NCBI RefSeq assembly: GCF_900496995.4 | Contig: NC_044012.1 | Coordinates: forward strand, 25,706,759-25,770,758 | Reading direction: 5' to 3' | Source of the DNA: Aquila chrysaetos chrysaetos | Taxonomy: Eukaryota; Chordata; Aves; Accipitriformes; Accipitridae | Length of the DNA stretch: 64,000 nucleotides | In this document: piece after piece, positions 22,980 through 35,049 of the stretch | Layout: each line of letters starts with the position of its first letter | How positions within the stretch are numbered: the first letter of the stretch is position 1 | Program-made: the position numbers and the translations under genes | Notes under the pieces: model-generated | Seen by the model: the letters and a program-made list of their open reading frames with translations, nothing else | What the model was told of the DNA's origin: nothing | Databases searched by the model: none

Positions 22980-24851
22980 TGCTGCATAAGCAAATGTGAT
23001 CCCATACAGGGTAAAGGGGTGGCTGAAACGATGTGGTGCACTTGTATCCTTTTGAGGGACTGAGAGTGGGTGTCCCACTGAAATGGTCACCTGGAGGGGA
23101 CTGTCCTTTACATGTGACAAAGCCTTCCCAAAGTCACCCACATCCCTCTGTCCCAAACGCCAGACTTGTTGCGTCTCTCAGCAAACCCCTGCCATGCTTT
23201 CCACGGCTCCAAGACGTGTCTGGTGTGTTGACAGATGCGCAAGGAGTTGTATCTCTTCACTTCTGCCCCCAGACCGTCTCTTTGTGTCCCCAGCTCCCTT
23301 TCTGAAGTATTCAGCAATGTGGCCAGAGCGGCACAGTCACTGCTTGGGAGTTTACATGACGTGTGGCCCATGACACTGAAGTGAGGGCATTTAGCAAGCC
23401 CTTCTCCGTCCCTTGCGCACTGGAGGAAGGAAAGAAAGAAACCTGCAGGGTGCAGCCATTGTGTCTTCCTGCCTTTCTGCCCTGAACTGCAAGACCACCG
23501 ACATCAGGGAGGGAAGTAACCTTGCTTGTGTGTAAAGTTGTCATGTAGTTGGTGACGTAGGAGAGGACAAGGTGCCTATCCTTTCCTCCCACATCCTCTA
23601 GTCTTCCACAGGTGACGTTTTGCCCCGTGTCTCCCAGCCTCCCAGTCCTGCTTCACGTAGAGCGAGGGGCATCTCTTGTGCTGCCCCATATGCTGTGGGA
23701 ACCCCCACGGTGCCTTTCCCCATAGCTAAAGCCCTGTCTTCCCTGAAAGACAGCTGCTGCTAGCAAAATCCCAGTGCCCTGCTGTGCAGGAAGGCCCTCA
23801 GGAAATGCACCCTCCATCAACACCCATAAGCCATGCTGAGCTGACAGCAGAAGCACGGTGGGGCGAAAACATTGTACCGGGGCGGGTGGAGAGCATCTGC
23901 GGCACGTGATCAGAGAGGGTAGGGTGCAGCAGGGCACTGGAGCCTTTGGGCAGACCCTCACCATAGGTGCTGACTGTGGGACTAGCATGGGCCAGTGGGA
24001 AACTCACGTCTGAGAGTGCTGAGATGCTTGGGAAGAGGAAACAGATATCCTGATGTCTACTCGCTTCCAGTGTGTTCCTGCTGACGTTCCCAGACTGTGA
24101 GTACTTGTGATGAGTTTTGATGTCTCATGGAAAGCTTTCCAGGCTTGTTGCAGTGTCTGTTGTTGAGTCAGTGTGTAGGCTCAAAGAAGAAGTGTTTGGC
24201 AGTCTTGGGGATGAAGAAGGAACCGTTGGGAAGCCCCAGCACTGACCTTTGGTGGTGGTGGGGGCAGGGAGCAGACTTAGCATGTGTTGGAGGGGAGTGT
24301 CTCTGCTTCTCAAACATCCTTCTCCTGTTGACTGGAGGCTCTCCAGAGAAGCTAAGGACGAGCAAAGAGCATACGAATTTCTCTTGATGTTAAATTGCTG
24401 AGTCTAAAACCTTACAGGGTATCCAAGGTGACTGGGAAGTTTATGCCTAACTTTGATGGAGTTAGGTATGAGGTTACGCAATGGATATGTTGACTCCCGT
24501 CACAGAAAATTCTTTTTAAGTCTGGCCTTGTATTTTAGGACTGCCAGAAGACATGCCCCGTTCATTATGAGAACGCTGAAAGTGAGGCCCTGGAGGGCAA
24601 GGGGATGGCATCACTTGGCAAGGTGGGACAGTCGTCATCACAGGCTGCACCATCTGCCTGTGCTGACGTGTCATTTCCCCTGGAAACGTTTTGGCCTCTA
24701 ATACTGTCACTTGAAAGGAGCCTGTGTGGCTGAATGGGCATGTCACGAAGAGGGAAATGAAAAGGCAGCGTTGCAGGGAACACAAGCAGTGTCCCCATTG
24801 CTGTAATTGTGATGCTTTGCATGCAAGATGAGCTTGTTGGCAAACACATTA

Positions 24852-24962
24852 CATGCGCAAAGAGTGCCTCTGGGCCCCGAGCAGTCATGACCAGTATAAA
24901 AGCCAGTCCAACAGCAGGCTTCCTCATCCACTTCTCTTGCCTTCTCCTCCTTGGTGAAGAAG
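24852..24962 (+). promoter_or_regulatory. FK4 promoter and noncoding exon 1
   Basis: CATGCGCAAAG at 24852, TATAAAAG at 24895-24902, exon 1 ending at 24962 with donor GTGAGC. The promoter is intact although the coding region downstream is altered. Confidence 0.9.
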
Positions 24963-25308
24963 GTGAGCTGCAACCGCCTTTGCCTTTTTCTTCTCTTTCT
25001 CCTTTTCCTCTTTGTCTTCCGGCCTCAACCGAGTCTTTGCCTCAGCACAGCTGTTGCTGAGAGCCTTGCTACTCGATCTGCTCCTGGTGTCCCTGTTCTT
25101 CTTGTTCTCCAGTGGGGGGAGGTGGGAGAAGGTCTTGGGCTTTCTTTGCAGGGAGGGGAGCCTTGGGGACCAGGGCTCTTTAACCTCCCTTCCTCCCTGC
25201 TCCCCAGACTGTGCCTTTGCTCTTGCCGAGCAGGCTGTCAGGCTGCGCCTCACATGCTGCCTCTGCTTTCCCTGCCCTCTCTCCCAGGTGCACCTCCCCC
25301 CCGCAGCC

Positions 25309-25971
25309 ATGTCCTGCTACGACCTGTGCCGTCCCTGTGGCCCAACCCCGCTTGCCAACAGCTGCAACGAGCCCTGTGTCAGGCAGTGCCAGGACTCCCG
25401 GGTGGTGATCCAGCCCTCTCCCGTGGTGGTGACCCTGCCCGGACCCATCCTCAGCTCCTTCCCCCAGAACACCGCTGTGGGATCCACCACCTCCGCTGCT
25501 GTTGGCAGCATCCTGAGTGAGGAGGGAGTGCCCATCAACTCCGGGGGCTTTAACCTCTCTGGCCTTGGTGGCCGCTACTCGTGGCAGAAGGTGCCTGCCC
25601 TGCTAAAGCCGGGCTGGGCGTCCAGTGAGTGCATCGACCAGGAAGCCCAAAGCCGGGTGCCGGACCGAGGATGGAGCTGCTGGCCAGGGTTTCCAGGGGG
25701 CTTGAGCACCCTCGTGCCCTCCCGCAAAGGAGGGAGGGAAGCAAGGTGCCAGCCTGTGCTGCCTGGAAAGACGGCCAGCTGTTGTCTTCTCCTTCGCCTG
25801 CTTTCTTCTCCGCATCATGAGTCCCTGTTGTCTCCTGCTGTCCTGTGCCACGGGTTCATCCTGAAGCAAGTTGAGAGGGGCCCTGCTCATCACCCTCTCC
25901 CCCTGTGTGTGGGAGGAAGACGTGTGTCCCATTGCTGTGAAGGGGTGCCTGACTGTCAGCTGCCCTTGTAG
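25309..25971 (+). CDS. Feather keratin FK4 with frameshifted, extended C-terminus (220 residues)
   Basis: The first 90 residues equal those of FK1-FK3. An extra C near 25580 (ctactcgtgg instead of ctactgtgg) then shifts the frame, so the tail CGRRCLPC is replaced by [12 protein letters not shown] and about 120 more residues read from what is 3' UTR in the other copies. The new stop is at 25971. The extension contains several cysteines, but it is not keratin sequence; it is simply the open +1 frame of the 3' UTR. The product would lack the three C-terminal cysteines used for cross-linking. The rest of the gene, including promoter, intron (24963-25287) and poly(A) signal, looks normal. It may be a recently damaged copy, an allele, or a one-base consensus error, which is a real possibility in a near-identical array. 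Confidence 0.85.
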   Translation: MSCYDLCRPCGPTPLANSCNEPCVRQCQDSRVVIQPSPVVVTLPGPILSSFPQNTAVGSTTSAAVGSILSEEGVPINSGGFNLSGLGGRYSWQKVPALLKPGWASSECIDQEAQSRVPDRGWSCWPGFPGGLSTLVPSRKGGREARCQPVLPGKTASCCLLLRLLSSPHHESLLSPAVLCHGFILKQVERGPAHHPLPLCVGGRRVSHCCEGVPDCQLPL

Positions 25972-26026
25972 CAGCCTGGACCGGGTGCCTTCCAGCACGC
26001 ACAGCTTTGTTTCACTCTTTAGACTC

Positions 26027-26032
26027 ATTAAA
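26027..26032 (+). terminator. FK4 poly(A) signal
   Basis: ATTAAA at the array offset plus one base, which reflects the upstream insertion. Confidence 0.8.
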
Positions 26033-26109
26033 GTTTATGCTGCATTGTAGCTTGAGTCTCCTCATGTCCCTTCCCTCCTGGGATGGCCAGCCACGCTGTT
26101 CAATGGGAA

Positions 26110-26697
26110 ATCACAGAATCACAGCATGATTGGGGTTGGCAGGGACTTCTGGAGGTCATCTCGTCCAGTACCCTGCTCGAGGAGGTCAACCTAGAGCCAC
26201 TTGCTCTAGCTCCAGATGGCTTTTGGATATCTCCAAGGATGGAGAGTCCATAATCTCCCTGGGCAACCTGTTCCAGTGTTTGGTGACCCTCACAGTGAAA
26301 GAGTGTTTCCTGACATTCAGATGGAGCTTTCTGTGTTTCCTTTTGTGCCCATTGCCTCTGGTCCTTTCAATGGGCAGCACTGAAAAGACCCTAACTCCTT
26401 CCTCCTTGCACCTTCCCTTCCGGTATTTAAATACATCAATGAGCCCCAACCCGCCCCCAGCCTGCTCATCCCAGCTCTCAGTCTTTCCTCATGCGTGCGA
26501 CGCTCCAGTCCCTTAGTCATCTGCGTGGCCTTTCATTTGACTCTCCCCACTATGTCCATGTCTCTCTCGCACTGAGGAGCCCAGAACTGGACACGGTACT
26601 CCCGCTGTGGCCTCATGAGTGCTGAGTGAAGGGGAAGGATCAACTCCCTCAACCTGATGGAGATACTTTGTCTAAAGCAGCCCAGGGTACAATACTA
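26110..26697 (-). mobile_element. CR1 LINE 3' fragment in unit 4
   Basis: Fourth and last copy of the array CR1 insertion. Units 5 and 6 lack it because their spacer is of another class. Confidence 0.9.
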
Positions 26698-28568
26698 TGC
26701 TGCATAAGCAAATGTGATCCCATACAGGGTAAAGGGGTGGCTGAAACGATGTGGTGCACTTGTATCCTTTTGAGGGACTGAGAGTGGGTGTCCCACTGAA
26801 ATGGTCACCTGGAGGGGACTGTCCTTTACATGTGACAAAGCCTTCCCAAAGTCACCCACATCCCTCTGTCCCAAACGCCAGACTTGTTGCGTCTCTCAGC
26901 AAACCCCTGCCATGCTTTCCACGGCTCCAAGACGTGTCTGGTGTGTTGACAGATGCGCAAGGAGTTGTATCTCTTCACTTCTGCCCCCAGACCGTCTCTT
27001 TGTGTCCCCAGCTCCCTTTCTGAAGTATTCAGCAATGTGGCCAGAGCGGCACAGTCACTGCTTGGGAGTTTACATGACGTGTGGCCCATGACACTGAAGT
27101 GAGGGCATTTAGCAAGCCCTTCTCCTCCGTCCCTTGCGCACTGGAGGAAGGAAAGAAAGAAACCTGCAGGGTGCAGCCATTGTGTCTTCCTGCCTTTCTG
27201 CCCTGAACTGCAAGACCACCGACATCAGGGAGGGAAGTAACCTTGCTTGTGTGTAAAGTTGTCATGTAGTTGGTGACGTAGGAGAGGACAAGGTGCCTAT
27301 CCTTTCCTCCCACATCCTCTAGTCTTCCACAGGTGACGTTTTGCCCCGTGTCTCCCAGCCTCCCAGTCCTGCTTCACGTAGAGCGAGGGGCATCTCTTGT
27401 GCTGCCCCATATGCTGTGGGAACCCCCACGGTGCCTTTCCCCATAGCTAAAGCCCTGTCTTCCCTGAAAGACAGCTGCTGCTAGCAAAATCCCAGTGCCC
27501 TGCTGTGCAGGAAGGCCCTCAGGAAATGCACCCTCCATCAACACCCATAAGCCATGCTGAGCTGACAGCAGAAGCACGGTGGGGCGAAAACATTGTACCG
27601 GGGCGGGTGGAGAGCATCTGCGGCACGTGATCAGAGAGGGTAGGGTGCAGCAGGGCACTGGAGCCTTTGGGCAGACCCTCACCATAGGTGCTGACTGTGG
27701 GACTAGCATGGGCCAGTGGGAAACTCACGTCTGAGAGTGCTGAGATGCTTGGGAAGAGGAAACAGATATCCTGATGTCTACTCGCTTCCAGTGTGTTCCT
27801 GCTGACGTTCCCAGACTGTGAGTACTTGTGATGAGTTTTGATGTCTCATGGAAAGCTTTCCAGGCTTGTTGCAGTGTCTGTTGTTGAGTCAGTGTGTAGG
27901 CTCAAAGAAGAAGTGTTTGGCAGTCTTGGGGATGAAGAAGGAACCGTTGGGAAGCCCCAGCACTGACCTTTGGTGGTGGTGGGGGCAGGGAGCAGACTTA
28001 GCATGTGTTGGAGGGGAGTGTCTCTGCTTCTCAAACATCCTTCTCCTGTTGACTGGAGGCTCTCCAGAGAAGCTAAGGACGAGCAAAGAGCATACGAATT
28101 TCTCTTGATGTTAAATTGCTGAGTCTAAAACCTTACAGGGTATCCAAGGTGACTGGGAAGTTTATGCCTAACTTTGATGGAGTTAGGTATGAGGTTACGC
28201 AATGGATATGTTGACTCCCGTCACAGAAAATTCTTTTTAAGTCTGGCCTTGTATTTTAGGACTGCCAGAAGACATGCCCCGTTCATTATGAGAACGCTGA
28301 AAGTGAGGCCCTGGAGGGCAAGGGGATGGCATCACTTGGCAAGGTGGGACAGTCGTCATCACAGGCTGCACCATCTGCCTGTGCTGACGTGTCATTTCCC
28401 CTGGAAACGTTTTGGCCTCTAATACTGTCACTTGAAAGGAGCCTGTGTGGCTGAATGGGCATGTCACGAAGAGGGAAATGAAAAGGCAGCGTTGCAGGGA
28501 ACACAAGCAGTGTCCCCATTGCTTTAATTGTGATGCTTTGCATGCAAGATGAGCTTGTTGGTAAACAC

Positions 28569-28683
28569 ATTACATGCGCAAAGAGTGCCTCTGGGCCCCG
28601 AGCAGTCATGACCAGTATAAAAGCCAGTCCAACAGCAGGCTTCCTCATCCACTTCTCTTGCCTTCTCCTCCTTGGTGAAGAAG
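28569..28683 (+). promoter_or_regulatory. FK5 promoter and noncoding exon 1
   Basis: CATGCGCAAAG begins near 28573, TATAAAAG is at 28616-28623, and exon 1 ends at 28683. Two single-base changes upstream (gctttaattg and ttggtaaac) distinguish it from the other array promoters. Confidence 0.9.
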
Positions 28684-29029
28684 GTGAGCTGCAACCGCCT
28701 TTGCCTTTTTCTTCTCTTTCTCCTTTTCCTCTTTGTCTTCCGGCCTCAACCGAGTCTTTGCCTCAGCACAGCTGTTGCTGAGAGCCTTGCTACTCGATCT
28801 GCTCCTGGTGTCCCTGTTCTTCTTGTTCTCCAGTGGGGGGAGGTGGGAGAAGGTCTTGGGCTTTCTTTGCAGGGAGGGGAGCCTTGGGGACCAGGGCTCT
28901 TTAACCTCCCTTCCTCCCTGCTCCCCAGACTGTGCCTTTGCTCTTGCCGAGCAGGCTGTCAGGCTGCGCCTCACATGCTGCCTCTGCTTTCCCTGCCCTC
29001 TCTCCCAGGTGCACCTCCCCCCCGCAGCC

Positions 29030-29326
29030 ATGTCCTGCTACGACCTGTGCCGTCCCTGTGGCCCAACCCCGCTTGCCAACAGCTGCAACGAGCCCTGTGT
29101 CAGGCAGTGCCAGGACTCCCGGGTGGTGATCCAGCCCTCTCCCGTGGTGGTGACCCTGCCCGGACCCATCCTCAGCTCCTTCCCCCAGAACACCGCTGTG
29201 GGATCCACCACCTCCGCTGCTGTTGGCAGCATCCTGAGTGAGGAGGGAGTGCCCATCAACTCCGGGGGCTTTAACCTCTCTGGCCTTGGTGGCCGCTACT
29301 GTGGCAGAAGGTGCCTGCCCTGCTAA
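29030..29326 (+). CDS. Feather keratin FK5 (98 residues)
   Basis: Protein identical to FK1-FK3, with the complete C-terminal cysteine triad restored relative to FK4. Its upstream half belongs to the CR1-bearing unit class while its downstream spacer belongs to the other class, so this gene sits at the switch point between the two repeat types. Intron 28684-29008; exon 2 begins 21 bases before the ATG. Confidence 0.95.
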   Translation: MSCYDLCRPCGPTPLANSCNEPCVRQCQDSRVVIQPSPVVVTLPGPILSSFPQNTAVGSTTSAAVGSILSEEGVPINSGGFNLSGLGGRYCGRRCLPC

Positions 29327-29746
29327 AGCCGGGCTGGGCGTCCAGTGAGTGCATCGACCAGGAAGCCCAAAGCCGGGTGCCGGACCGAGGATGGAGCTGC
29401 TGGCCAGGGTTTCCAGGGGGCTTGAGCACCCTCGTGCCCTCCCGCAAAGGAGGGAGGGAAGCAAGGTGCCAGCCTGTGCTGCCTGGAAAGACGGCCAGCT
29501 GTTGTCTTCTCCTTCGCCTGCTTTCTTCTCCGCATCATGAGTCCCTGTTGTCTCCTGCTGTCCTGTGCCACGGGTTCATCCTGAAGCAAGTTGAGAGGGG
29601 CCCTGCTCATCACCCTCTCCCCCTGTGTGTGGGAGGAAGACGTGTGTCCCATTGCTGTGAAGGGGTGCCTGACTGTCAGCTGCCCTTGTAGCAGCCTGGA
29701 CCGGGTGCCTTCCAGCACGCACAGCTTTGTTTCACTCTTTAGACTC

Positions 29747-29752
29747 ATTAAA
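29747..29752 (+). terminator. FK5 poly(A) signal
   Basis: ATTAAA at the conserved offset; the shared sequence continues only about 60 bases past it before the class II spacer begins. Confidence 0.8.
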
Positions 29753-29811
29753 GTTTATGCTGCATTGTAGCTTGAGTCTCCTCATGTCCCTTCCCTCCTG
29801 GGATGGCCAGC

Positions 29812-31397
29812 GGAGCCGTCCAGGGGAAATGTTATACCGTGGAGGGGAAAAGGGTGGGTGGGTAAGGGCCAATGCTGGACCTCTCTCGTGCATGGAGGGG
29901 CTGAGTACCCTCAAGGGCTCTGGTCATTGGAAGAGTACATGGGGCAGTGGAGGGGTGTGTGGTACTGCCTGAGTATGGAAAAGGTGGCCAGGAGCTGCCC
30001 TAAGGGAGATGAGATCAACAGGCGAGGTTGGATACTGGCTTCCAGTTGATGAGGCAAGCCATTGACCTGCTGGAAGACATTTCTGTGCAGGCTAACGCCC
30101 ACCTGCCCAAGGCTGCGATCGCATGTTACCAGTTGCAACGTGTCCTTGCCCTTCTGTCCTCCAAGCACTTCTTCCAAACCCTGGAACTGGAGGGAGTCCC
30201 AAGGGAGTTGAAGGGACAGGTGGCAGCAAGGGCAACTCTGTATAAGGGAGATGTGAGCCCTCTGCTAGATTTTGGCACAGCGGGGATGCGTCGATCATGG
30301 GTGAGTAAAATAGGTAGGGGAGGGGAACGGACACACAGGGATCGTCCATCCTCAGTTGAAAGTGATGGGTAGCATTGCTGACACGTCCTGGAAAGTCTGC
30401 AAAGTTCAAGAACGGAGCAGGAAAAGCATCTTTGCCCCCAGCAGAGCAGTCTTGTGGTCAGAAGCATTAGGTGCTGTGGAGTCCTTCTGTGTGTGTCACT
30501 GTGTCCTGAAGGGACGTGAGTCTGGAGCAGATGTGCTGCAAATCCTCCAGAAACCCCACTCAGCTGCTGTGCAGGCTGTGCCTGGAGAGGTCCCGAGCAG
30601 TGATCCTTTTGTCCCTCCAACCGGGCCTCAAGCTGTGGAGTGGTACCCCGCCAGCTGCTCTGTTCTCAGTCCCTCCTTCCCATGCCCTTCTCCTCCACAG
30701 GCAATGCTTTGGTCCTGCTGCTCTTGTCGTGCTTCTGGAGAGTAGGAGGCACCTCTTGTGCCGTGCTCCTCCGACTGTCCTTGCCAAGACTCGTGGAGCC
30801 TGCTTGCTGCTGAGCAGGGTTGGGTGTCCTGTGGAAATCCTGCCACGTGTTTGGTCTTGCCTGGTGTGGCAGCAGTCTGGATGGCCAAAGTAGAAGTTGT
30901 GGCAAAGACACAGAAGTCGTGGCAGGAAGAAGGACGTGTGTCGATGGGCCAGCATGTGCCTCGGTCACTGCGGTGCCTCCAACTTTGCCAGCGGTCTCCA
31001 GCAAAGAGCGTTGGGAGGGGAACAGCCTTCATTCTTAACCACTGGTAGTCTGCTGCTTAAGGCAGGTAGGGATGAAGGAGAGAAAGAAGATGGCAAAAGA
31101 GGCAGGCAAACTTCTGCCGAGATCAAAGCTCAATGTCAGAGAGAGAGCAGGGGTGCCCTGCCTAGAAAGGCGATGCCTAATACAGTGTGAGTGAGCACAG
31201 CATGAGAGAGCGAGCGACTGATGGTGCCGTCCGTCCCCTGCATGTGGGTGTCCAGGCTGAAAGCCTCAGGGTTAGGAGGAGACCTGCCCCATTCATCAGG
31301 AAACACTTTAAAGTGAGGCCCTGGAGGGCAAGGGACTAGCATCACCTGGCGGGGTGGGACACTCCTCATCACTGCCTGGATCATCTGCCTGTGCTGG
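29812..31397. repeat. Class II array spacer, first copy
   Basis: Replaces the CR1-bearing spacer. Identity with class I ends abruptly at 29811 (gatggccagc), resumes as diverged but alignable sequence from about 31278 (gacctgccccattcatcagg against gacatgccccgttcattatg), and becomes essentially identical from 31398. No gene is recognised with confidence. An exon-like open stretch at about 30028-30300 ends in a good donor (catgg/GTGAGT). Confidence 0.75.
30028..30300 (+). other. Exon-like open segment of unknown origin (copy in unit 5)
   Basis: The frame starting at 30028 reads a leucine- and alanine-rich helical-looking stretch (RQAIDLLEDISVQANAHL, later PRELKGQVAARATLYKGD) and is followed at 30301 by a consensus donor GTGAGT. 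The candidate acceptor near 30021 has no pyrimidine tract. It resembles neither keratin nor a transposon protein I know. It could be a stray exon of a non-keratin gene captured in the spacer, or chance. An identical copy is at 33038-33310. Confidence 0.25.
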
Positions 31398-31582
31398 CGT
31401 GTCATTTCCCCTGGAAACGTTTTGGCCTCTAATACTGTCACTTGAAAGGAGCCTGTGTGGCTGAATGGGCATGTCACGAAGAGGGAAATGAAAAGGCAGC
31501 GTTGCAGGGAACACAAGCAGTGTCCCCATTGCTGTAATTGTGATGCTTTGCATGCAAGATGAGCTTGTTGGCAAACACATTA

Positions 31583-31693
31583 CATGCGCAAAGAGTGCCT
31601 CTGGGCCCCGAGCAGTCATGACCAGTATAAAAGCCAGTCCAACAGCAGGCTTCCTCATCCACTTCTCTTGCCTTCTCCTCCTTGGTGAAGAAG
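31583..31693 (+). promoter_or_regulatory. FK6 promoter and noncoding exon 1
   Basis: CATGCGCAAAG at 31583, TATAAAAG at 31626-31633, exon 1 ending at 31693. Identical to the class I promoters although the upstream spacer is different. Confidence 0.9.
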
Positions 31694-32039
31694 GTGAGCT
31701 GCAACCGCCTTTGCCTTTTTCTTCTCTTTCTCCTTTTCCTCTTTGTCTTCCGGCCTCAACCGAGTCTTTGCCTCAGCACAGCTGTTGCTGAGAGCCTTGC
31801 TACTCGATCTGCTCCTGGTGTCCCTGTTCTTCTTGTTCTCCAGTGGGGGGAGGTGGGAGAAGGTCTTGGGCTTTCTTTGCAGGGAGGGGAGCCTTGGGGA
31901 CCAGGGCTCTTTAACCTCCCTTCCTCCCTGCTCCCCAGACTGTGCCTTTGCTCTTGCCGAGCAGGCTGTCAGGCTGCGCCTCACATGCTGCCTCTGCTTT
32001 CCCTGCCCTCTCTCCCAGGTGCACCTCCCCCCCGCAGCC

Positions 32040-32336
32040 ATGTCCTGCTACGACCTGTGCCGTCCCTGTGGCCCAACCCCGCTTGCCAACAGCTGCAACG
32101 AGCCCTGTGTCAGGCAGTGCCAGGACTCCCGGGTGGTGATCCAGCCCTCTCCCGTGGTGGTGACCCTGCCCGGACCCATCCTCAGCTCCTTCCCCCAGAA
32201 CACCGCTGTGGGATCCACCACCTCCGCTGCTGTTGGCAGCATCCTGAGTGAGGAGGGAGTGCCCATCAACTCCGGGGGCTTTAACCTCTCTGGCCTTGGT
32301 GGCCGCTACTGTGGCAGAAGGTGCCTGCCCTGCTAA
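32040..32336 (+). CDS. Feather keratin FK6 (98 residues)
   Basis: Same protein as FK1-FK3 and FK5. It lies between two class II spacers, in a 3010-bp unit. Intron 31694-32018 is the same length as in the 3717-bp units, so the size difference between unit classes lies wholly outside the transcribed region. That the gene block is identical while the spacers are not suggests selection or conversion acts on the gene block. Confidence 0.95.
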   Translation: MSCYDLCRPCGPTPLANSCNEPCVRQCQDSRVVIQPSPVVVTLPGPILSSFPQNTAVGSTTSAAVGSILSEEGVPINSGGFNLSGLGGRYCGRRCLPC

Positions 32337-32756
32337 AGCCGGGCTGGGCGTCCAGTGAGTGCATCGACCAGGAAGCCCAAAGCCGGGTGCCGGACCGAGG
32401 ATGGAGCTGCTGGCCAGGGTTTCCAGGGGGCTTGAGCACCCTCGTGCCCTCCCGCAAAGGAGGGAGGGAAGCAAGGTGCCAGCCTGTGCTGCCTGGAAAG
32501 ACGGCCAGCTGTTGTCTTCTCCTTCGCCTGCTTTCTTCTCCGCATCATGAGTCCCTGTTGTCTCCTGCTGTCCTGTGCCACGGGTTCATCCTGAAGCAAG
32601 TTGAGAGGGGCCCTGCTCATCACCCTCTCCCCCTGTGTGTGGGAGGAAGACGTGTGTCCCATTGCTGTGAAGGGGTGCCTGACTGTCAGCTGCCCTTGTA
32701 GCAGCCTGGACCGGGTGCCTTCCAGCACGCACAGCTTTGTTTCACTCTTTAGACTC

Positions 32757-32762
32757 ATTAAA
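32757..32762 (+). terminator. FK6 poly(A) signal
   Basis: ATTAAA at the conserved offset from the stop codon. Confidence 0.8.
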
Positions 32763-32821
32763 GTTTATGCTGCATTGTAGCTTGAGTCTCCTCATGTCCC
32801 TTCCCTCCTGGGATGGCCAGC

Positions 32822-34407
32822 GGAGCCGTCCAGGGGAAATGTTATACCGTGGAGGGGAAAAGGGTGGGTGGGTAAGGGCCAATGCTGGACCTCTCTCGTG
32901 CATGGAGGGGCTGAGTACCCTCAAGGGCTCTGGTCATTGGAAGAGTACATGGGGCAGTGGAGGGGTGTGTGGTACTGCCTGAGTATGGAAAAGGTGGCCA
33001 GGAGCTGCCCTAAGGGAGATGAGATCAACAGGCGAGGTTGGATACTGGCTTCCAGTTGATGAGGCAAGCCATTGACCTGCTGGAAGACATTTCTGTGCAG
33101 GCTAACGCCCACCTGCCCAAGGCTGCGATCGCATGTTACCAGTTGCAACGTGTCCTTGCCCTTCTGTCCTCCAAGCACTTCTTCCAAACCCTGGAACTGG
33201 AGGGAGTCCCAAGGGAGTTGAAGGGACAGGTGGCAGCAAGGGCAACTCTGTATAAGGGAGATGTGAGCCCTCTGCTAGATTTTGGCACAGCGGGGATGCG
33301 TCGATCATGGGTGAGTAAAATAGGTAGGGGAGGGGAACGGACACACAGGGATCGTCCATCCTCAGTTGAAAGTGATGGGTAGCATTGCTGACACGTCCTG
33401 GAAAGTCTGCAAAGTTCAAGAACGGAGCAGGAAAAGCATCTTTGCCCCCAGCAGAGCAGTCTTGTGGTCAGAAGCATTAGGTGCTGTGGAGTCCTTCTGT
33501 GTGTGTCACTGTGTCCTGAAGGGACGTGAGTCTGGAGCAGATGTGCTGCAAATCCTCCAGAAACCCCACTCAGCTGCTGTGCAGGCTGTGCCTGGAGAGG
33601 TCCCGAGCAGTGATCCTTTTGTCCCTCCAACCGGGCCTCAAGCTGTGGAGTGGTACCCCGCCAGCTGCTCTGTTCTCAGTCCCTCCTTCCCATGCCCTTC
33701 TCCTCCACAGGCAATGCTTTGGTCCTGCTGCTCTTGTCGTGCTTCTGGAGAGTAGGAGGCACCTCTTGTGCCGTGCTCCTCCGACTGTCCTTGCCAAGAC
33801 TCGTGGAGCCTGCTTGCTGCTGAGCAGGGTTGGGTGTCCTGTGGAAATCCTGCCACGTGTTTGGTCTTGCCTGGTGTGGCAGCAGTCTGGATGGCCAAAG
33901 TAGAAGTTGTGGCAAAGACACAGAAGTCGTGGCAGGAAGAAGGACGTGTGTCGATGGGCCAGCATGTGCCTCGGTCACTGCGGTGCCTCCAACTTTGCCA
34001 GCGGTCTCCAGCAAAGAGCGTTGGGAGGGGAACAGCCTTCATTCTTAACCACTGGTAGTCTGCTGCTTAAGGCAGGTAGGGATGAAGGAGAGAAAGAAGA
34101 TGGCAAAAGAGGCAGGCAAACTTCTGCCGAGATCAAAGCTCAATGTCAGAGAGAGAGCAGGGGTGCCCTGCCTAGAAAGGCGATGCCTAATACAGTGTGA
34201 GTGAGCACAGCATGAGAGAGCGAGCGACTGATGGTGCCGTCCGTCCCCTGCATGTGGGTGTCCAGGCTGAAAGCCTCAGGGTTAGGAGGAGACCTGCCCC
34301 ATTCATCAGGAAACACTTTAAAGTGAGGCCCTGGAGGGCAAGGGACTAGCATCACCTGGCGGGGTGGGACACTCCTCATCACTGCCTGGATCATCTGCCT
34401 GTGCTGG
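32822..34407. repeat. Class II array spacer, second copy
   Basis: Same length and, as far as I can read, the same sequence as the spacer at 29812-31397, including the exon-like segment at 33038-33310. No CR1 is present. Confidence 0.75.
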
Positions 34408-34592
34408 CGTGTCATTTCCCCTGGAAACGTTTTGGCCTCTAATACTGTCACTTGAAAGGAGCCTGTGTGGCTGAATGGGCATGTCACGAAGAGGGAAATG
34501 AAAAGGCAGCGTTGCAGGGAACACAAGCAGTGTCCCCATTGCTGTAATTGTGATGCTTTGCATGCAAGATGAGCTTGTTGGCAAACACATTA

Positions 34593-34703
34593 CATGCGCA
34601 AAGAGTGCCTCTGGGCCCCGAGCAGTCATGACCAGTATAAAAGCCAGTCCAACAGCAGGCTTCCTCATCCACTTCTCTTGCCTTCTCCTCCTTGGTGAAG
34701 AAG
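34593..34703 (+). promoter_or_regulatory. FK7 promoter and noncoding exon 1
   Basis: CATGCGCAAAG at 34593, TATAAAAG at 34636-34643, exon 1 ending at 34703 with donor GTGAGC. Confidence 0.9.
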
Positions 34704-35049
34704 GTGAGCTGCAACCGCCTTTGCCTTTTTCTTCTCTTTCTCCTTTTCCTCTTTGTCTTCCGGCCTCAACCGAGTCTTTGCCTCAGCACAGCTGTTGCTG
34801 AGAGCCTTGCTACTCGATCTGCTCCTGGTGTCCCTGTTCTTCTTGTTCTCCAGTGGGGGGAGGTGGGAGAAGGTCTTGGGCTTTCTTTGCAGGGAGGGGA
34901 GCCTTGGGGACCAGGGCTCTTTAACCTCCCTTCCTCCCTGCTCCCCAGACTGTGCCTTTGCTCTTGCCGAGCAGGCTGTCAGGCTGCGCCTCACATGCTG
35001 CCTCTGCTTTCCCTGCCCTCTCTCCCAGGTGCACCTCCCCCCCGCAGCC

